In this document: piece by piece, positions 60,108 through 64,000 of the stretch
Layout: each line of letters starts with the position of its first letter
How positions within the stretch are numbered: the first letter of the stretch is position 1
NCBI RefSeq assembly: GCF_011516635.5
Contig: NZ_CP096255.1
Coordinates: 4,400,501-4,464,500 of the forward strand
Source of the DNA: Bradyrhizobium barranii subsp. apii
Lineage (GTDB): Bacteria; Pseudomonadota; Alphaproteobacteria; Rhizobiales; Xanthobacteraceae
Length of the DNA stretch: 64,000 bases
Reading direction: 5' to 3'
Notes under the pieces: generated by a model
Told to the model about the DNA's origin: nothing
What the model saw: the letters and a program-made list of their open reading frames with translations, nothing else
The model's database searches: none
Program-made: the position numbers and the translations under genes

Positions 60108-61941
60108 GTTTGCCGGCGTCCGGCTCGAGCCCGAGCGTGCGGCCCGGGAAACCGGCGGCGTCGAAATAGCGCTGGCTGCCGACGCGCTGGAAGTTCAGCA
60201 CGGTCACCAGGCCGCCCTCGGCGGGCTTGGACTTCAGCGTGCCGGTATAGGCCTTCGGCACGATGCCGTTGGGCAGGGCCTCCGACATCACGCGGCCGAC
60301 AAGGCCGCCGTTCTGCGGGCCGCGCAGGCCCATGAGCTGGGCGGCCGTCATGCCGACGTCGGCATTGCTGACCGGGATCTGGCTGACATAGCCGGCTTTG
60401 AAGTCCGGACCGATCGCGGCCATGAAGTTCATGGTGTCGCCGCGGCTGAAGCTGCCATGCATGCCCTGGCCCTGGCGCAGCACGGTGTCGGCGACCTGCA
60501 CCGAGCAGTTGGTCGGCGCCTCACCACAATCGCTGGCATAGGAGCGGAAATTGACGACGATCGCCGGCGTTGGCGTCGCCGACTTGCCGCGCAGATTGAT
60601 GCTCGACAGCGGCAGGGTACCGGGGATGCGGCCGAGCGAGTCGTCCACGAACAGGCCGGAGACGTAATCCTGCTCGAGCAGCGCCTTGACGGTCTTGACC
60701 GCCAGCTTCTTGTCCTTGTTCGGCAGGTAGATCAGGTCCGAGCCGCCATTGGTGGCGATGACGAGGTCAGGCTTGGTCGGATCCTTGCCGAGCACGCCGT
60801 TGCCGGCCTTCGGATGGGCGTTGCCGGTGACGGCGGCGTTCTTGTCGTTGGGGTCGAACAGCGGCAGGTCGAGCGCCTTGGCAAGGTCGATCGCCAAAAA
60901 GCCCATCGGCAAAAAGTCCTTCGGCGTGTCGTCATAGCTGACCTTGGCCGAGGGGCTGGTCTTGCTCTCCTTGGAGATGGTCGAGAAGCCGTGGTCGGCC
61001 TGGATCATGATGTTGGTATTCGCGGCCAGCCCGAGCTCGTCGAGCGCCTTGCGGAGCTGGGCGAGGTTGTTGTCGGCGTTCTTGATGCTCGCCATCGTGC
61101 TCGGGCCGTTGATGCCCGGCTTGATCTGGTTGAGGCTGTCGCCCTGGTTGTGCTGGGTGCCGTCAGGGTCGCGCGACCAGAACACCAGCACGAACGGCTT
61201 GTTGCGCGCCTTGAACATCGGCAGCACGGCCTTGGCGGCGACGTCGGCGAAATAAGCCTGCTGCGCGACGTTGGCGACGACGGTGCCGGGCGTCTTGGCA
61301 TCGCCCGCCTTGGAATTGTCGCCGCGCGGCGGCGTGGCGAGGGGCAGACCGGCCTTGGTCAGCGCGTCCTTCACCTCGTCAGACAGCGCCACGCCGTTCT
61401 TGCCGCCGGTGGAGTCGTCGAACACGACCGAATGCAGGCCGGCCTTTTCGAGCTTGTCAGTGTGGTCGAACTGGTAGGTCGGACCGACCTTGCCGATCGC
61501 CGCGGTGCTGAAGCCCTTGTCGCGGGCCATCTTCAGAATCGTCTCTTCGTTGAGATAGTCGCCCTTGAAATGCTCGTCGATGTCGCCGAGCACGGCGTCG
61601 TTCTCGATGAAGGGGACCACGGTGTCGCCGGCGGGGACGGACGTATAGTTGGTCCAGATCGTGTTGGAGAACACGCCGGTGTCGCCGAGATAATGGCCGG
61701 TCGACATCGCCGAGCCGTTGGCCATGGTGAAGGTCGGGAAGAGCGAATGGGGGTTCTTGAAATTGACGCCCTTGTCACGGACCTCGGCCATCGCCGGCGC
61801 GGTTTCCGGCGTCACCTTCAGTGCGCGCAGACCATCGGGGATGAAGAGGATCAGGTTGCGGGGCGTGTTGTTCTGGGCGGAGGCAAGTCCGGTGGACAAG
61901 ACTGTCAGTCCGGCGGACAGCAACACCAGTGAACGGCGCAT
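60088..61941 (-). CDS. exported alkaline-phosphatase-superfamily phosphodiesterase
   Basis: 617 residues from the ATG at 61941 (GCAGGAG upstream), with a signal peptide (LVLLSAGLTVLSTGLASAQN). The type I phosphodiesterase/nucleotide pyrophosphatase core has LILFIPDGLRALKVTPETAP (metal Asp), NPHSLFPTFTMANGSAMSTG (nucleophile Thr/Ser), FVLVFWSRDPDGTQHNQGD and MIQADHGFSTISK (metal Asp-His). It hydrolyses a phosphodiester in the periplasm; the substrate is unknown. Confidence 0.9.
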   Translation of the reverse strand: MRRSLVLLSAGLTVLSTGLASAQNNTPRNLILFIPDGLRALKVTPETAPAMAEVRDKGVNFKNPHSLFPTFTMANGSAMSTGHYLGDTGVFSNTIWTNYTSVPAGDTVVPFIENDAVLGDIDEHFKGDYLNEETILKMARDKGFSTAAIGKVGPTYQFDHTDKLEKAGLHSVVFDDSTGGKNGVALSDEVKDALTKAGLPLATPPRGDNSKAGDAKTPGTVVANVAQQAYFADVAAKAVLPMFKARNKPFVLVFWSRDPDGTQHNQGDSLNQIKPGINGPSTMASIKNADNNLAQLRKALDELGLAANTNIMIQADHGFSTISKESKTSPSAKVSYDDTPKDFLPMGFLAIDLAKALDLPLFDPNDKNAAVTGNAHPKAGNGVLGKDPTKPDLVIATNGGSDLIYLPNKDKKLAVKTVKALLEQDYVSGLFVDDSLGRIPGTLPLSSINLRGKSATPTPAIVVNFRSYASDCGEAPTNCSVQVADTVLRQGQGMHGSFSRGDTMNFMAAIGPDFKAGYVSQIPVSNADVGMTAAQLMGLRGPQNGGLVGRVMSEALPNGIVPKAYTGTLKSKPAEGGLVTVLNFQRVGSQRYFDAAGFPGRTLGLEPDAGKQKTAGK

Positions 61942-62456
61942 CGAAATCTCCTGCGGTGAGGCGGCAATGGCCGCGACCGCGGCCCCCGGCCATCGTTTAG
62001 TTTTGCTGCATGACAGTTTTGTTACAAGGCCCAAGGAGCAAGCAGAAGTGACGGGGAGGTGACCAGGCACCCACGGATGGGGCGTTGTCGGGCACGAGAT
62101 CGCAGTTGTTGCGCTCAGCCGCCTCGACGCCGTCACTGCGAGGGCACCGAAGCAATCCGGAATTCCTCCGCGGCAAGACCCTGGATTGCTTCGCTGCGCT
62201 CGGGGAGGAGGCGACTTCAAGCAAAATTGCCGCCGCCAAATTCGGCGAGCGCGATCAACTCCGATCAACGGGTCATGAGGACTACCCCCGGAACGAAGTG
62301 TCTGAAATCAGCACAGAATCCCGGGCGACTTGCCGCACCAAGCTCCCTGTTAATCCCGTGCCTTAACCAACAATTAATTATACGTTTGCGGGTGGGTGAC
62401 GGCCCGGCCTAGCGTGCGGTGGGGAGCCGCCGAAGCCAAACGAGTTGGTGCGTATC
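61942..62456. other. intergenic stretch, with a diverged repeat
   Basis: About 515 bases between divergent genes. It contains a diverged copy of the GTCATTGCGAGC repeat near 62127-62205 (GTCACTGCGAGGGCACCGAA and GGATTGCTTCGCTGCGCTCG), and an AT-rich stretch near 62340-62395 (TTAACCAACAATTAATTATA) that could be promoter DNA. No gene is convincing. Confidence 0.5.
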
Positions 62457-62906
62457 ATGATGTCCAGATCATATGGGGCGCTCTTCGCCTCGCTCAGCGC
62501 AGCCGCGCTGCTCCTTTCTGCCAATGACGGTTTTGCTAGGCCCGGCGCCACCGCCACCGCCGCGCACGGGATGGCCGGCGCGCCTTCCGGCGCGATCGCG
62601 CGTCCGCAGATCGGTCCTGGCGCCCGGTTCCGCGGCCGCAACACGCCTTGGGTCTATTGGCCGGGCGGCGGCGGGTTCTACGACAACGCAGGCTATAACC
62701 AGCCTTTCGTCGATGCCGGGCAGCCGACCTCCACCGACGTGCGTTACACCTATACGTACGACGTTCCCTGGGACTGGACCCATCGCTTCCCGCCGAACGT
62801 GGTGCCGTCCGACCGGCCCTATGTGCCGAGCTGCCCAACGGAGCAGGTGACGGTGCCCGGCCGCGGCGGCGCCGAGCACACGGTCAACATCATGCGCTGC
62901 TACTGA
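62457..62906 (+). CDS. secreted hypothetical protein
   Basis: 149 residues from the ATG at 62457; a GTG at 62445 is the alternative. Signal peptide (ALFASLSAAALLLSANDGFA). The mature part has Gly/Arg-rich GPGARFRGRNTPWVYWPGGG, then YTYTYDVPWDWTHRFPPNV and a CPTEQVTVPGRGG segment with the final Cys in IMRCY, a possible disulphide. No family with function is known. Confidence 0.75.
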   Translation: MMSRSYGALFASLSAAALLLSANDGFARPGATATAAHGMAGAPSGAIARPQIGPGARFRGRNTPWVYWPGGGGFYDNAGYNQPFVDAGQPTSTDVRYTYTYDVPWDWTHRFPPNVVPSDRPYVPSCPTEQVTVPGRGGAEHTVNIMRCY

Positions 62907-62925
62907 GCGGCGTCGTCCCGCCCAG

Positions 62926-63768
62926 CTAGCCCAGTTCAAAACTGGTCACGCCGAAGACGCGGTCGATCCGCAGCGGCGGGATCGGCCCTGTGTACATCCG
63001 CGCCGTCTCGAACACCGGCTTGAGCCCGAGCGATTCCGCGAGCGCAATGGCCTCGCGATTGATCGCGGGGACGTCGAGGAAGACTTCGCCGCCGCCTGCG
63101 CTCGCCAGCAGCGCCTGCACGATCGCTTCCGCCGCTCCGCGGTCGTCGGCGACGAGCGGGCCGATCTTGTGGCCGGTCCGGCAGGGCCGGATCACCCCCC
63201 ATGCGGCGAGCTTGCCATCGCGCAGCAGCGCGCCGCCGAGATGGCCTGATGTGTTGATCCAGGCGCGCAGGAAGGTGCTGCGCGCGGCCGGGAAGACGGT
63301 CGCGTCGTCGGCTTCAACGAGCGCGAACGGGACATTGTCGAGCGCGACGATTTCGGCGGGTGGATTCGGCGGCGCGGCGACGATGCCGCCATACCGGATA
63401 TTGGCGTAGGCAAGCTGGAAGCCGGACTTCTTGTAATTGTCCTGCTGCGCGACGACGCCATCGAGCCCGATCACGCGGGCGCCTGCATGCGCGATCGCCG
63501 CGTTCCAGATGCGCAGTCCGTGGCCCGCGCCGCGAAAGCCTGAGCGCACGATGTAGAAGCCGAGGAAGGCGAAGCGATCATCGTAATTGACGCAGGAGAT
63601 TGTTGCGACCGGCTGGCCGTCGATCTCGCCGACGAAGAAGCCCTTCGCGTCCGGGATGGCGAAACAGGCGGCGTCGCCGAGGCCCGGATTCCAGCCCTCG
63701 GCCGCGGCCCAGTCGACGGCGATGGCGATCTCCTCGGGGCGCAAATTGCGGATCTGCAGATCGCTCAT
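62926..63768 (-). CDS. GNAT-family N-acetyltransferase with C-terminal GNAT-like domain
   Basis: 280 residues. The N-terminal GNAT core reads IRNLRPEEIAIAVDWAAAEG, FAFLGFYIVRSGFRGAGHG (the acetyl-CoA loop, RSGFRGAGHG) and NAAIAHAGARVIGLDGVVAQ. A second, more diverged half (LDVPAINREAIALAESLGLK) resembles the YitH/DUF1248 C-terminal GNAT-like domain. The acetyl acceptor is unknown. Confidence 0.85.
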   Translation of the reverse strand: MSDLQIRNLRPEEIAIAVDWAAAEGWNPGLGDAACFAIPDAKGFFVGEIDGQPVATISCVNYDDRFAFLGFYIVRSGFRGAGHGLRIWNAAIAHAGARVIGLDGVVAQQDNYKKSGFQLAYANIRYGGIVAAPPNPPAEIVALDNVPFALVEADDATVFPAARSTFLRAWINTSGHLGGALLRDGKLAAWGVIRPCRTGHKIGPLVADDRGAAEAIVQALLASAGGGEVFLDVPAINREAIALAESLGLKPVFETARMYTGPIPPLRIDRVFGVTSFELG

Positions 63769-63868
63769 GACGGATGCCTTCGGCGGTGGACCTGGCGGCA
63801 GGTCCGGCGGTAGAAGGCCTCATGATAGGCCGGGCCCGGGGCTCGCCTCAACACAGGGATGATCGGTC

Positions 63869-64000
63869 ATGGCAGCAGAGAAGGTCGCACTTGTCACGGC
63901 TGGCGGCAGCGGCATGGGGGCAGGGGCTGCGCGGCGGCTCGCGGCCGACGGCTTTCGCGTCGCGATCCTGTCGTCCTCCGGCAAGGGCGAGGCGCTGGCC
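63869..64000 (+). CDS. short-chain dehydrogenase, 3' truncated by the window edge
   Basis: 44 residues are visible, beginning MAAEKVALVTAGGSGMGAGA and ARRLAADGFRVAILSSSGKG. The TAGGSGMG loop is an SDR nucleotide-binding motif (variant of TGxxxGxG). The rest lies beyond the window. Confidence 0.85.
   Translation, partial: MAAEKVALVTAGGSGMGAGAARRLAADGFRVAILSSSGKGEALA

Noticed and set aside
59890..61932. 680-residue plus-strand frame from IS copy 5 through the phosphodiesterase
   Set aside because: It fuses IS sequence with antisense sequence of a well-supported gene.
1..64000. CRISPR array or classical defence island
   Set aside because: No regularly spaced direct repeats, no cas, restriction-modification or toxin-antitoxin pair could be recognised; the repeats found are palindromic intergenic elements and IS copies.

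Overview
The window is a high-GC alphaproteobacterial chromosome segment, most likely Bradyrhizobium or a close relative. I infer this from the protein families present (GCG_CRPN-type secreted peptide, GrlR-like protein, thiolase/DUF35/MaoC/SDR set, carboxylase beta subunit, class D beta-lactamase), from the codon use, and from the dispersed palindromic intergenic repeats (arms such as CGTAGGGTGGG and GTCATTGCGAGCGCAG). No taxonomic search was possible.

Layout. 1-5414 is the end of an integrated phage-like element: a RecE-like nuclease, a RecT annealing protein, several small overlapping genes with zinc-finger or HTH signatures, an AlpA-like regulator and a tyrosine integrase. A 936-bp IS5-family element follows, then a flagellar fliK/flhB-tail pair. 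8.4-26.2 kb is ordinary chromosome: class D beta-lactamase, CMD-family protein, hydrolases, propionyl-CoA carboxylase beta subunit, GST, small secreted proteins, a frameshifted ArsR-type regulator beside a NIPSNAP/ABM/PEP-mutase cluster, a TRIC-type channel and a triheme cytochrome c. 26.5-36.1 kb is a co-directional metabolic block: a fused indolepyruvate:ferredoxin oxidoreductase, thiolase, DUF35 OB-fold protein, MaoC hydratase, SDR, DapA-family lyase/aldolase and NUDIX hydrolase. This looks like a CoA-thioester degradation pathway. 36-56 kb holds an EamA transporter broken by a second kind of IS5-family element, a PAS histidine kinase, small secreted or membrane proteins, tRNA-Arg(TCG), an AraC regulator, a host-attachment-type protein, a histone-H1-like protein, a photolyase, a chemoreceptor and a peroxiredoxin. 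56.3-60.0 kb is an IS cluster: two inverted copies of the 936-bp IS flank an IS1380-family element and a gene fragment. The window ends with a phosphodiesterase-like enzyme, a secreted protein, a GNAT protein and the start of an SDR.

The main theme is recent IS activity. Five copies of one 936-bp element lie in 55 kb, and the two transposase reading frames translate identically in all five. One copy disrupts a small gene, one sits directly upstream of fliK, one lies 18 bp before a secreted-protein gene, and two form the inverted cluster. The 3-bp TNA target duplications match at three copies but are crosswise at the two inverted ones, which points to an inversion or a composite-transposon event. 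Several genes also carry single-base frameshifts. These may be real decay or sequence errors.
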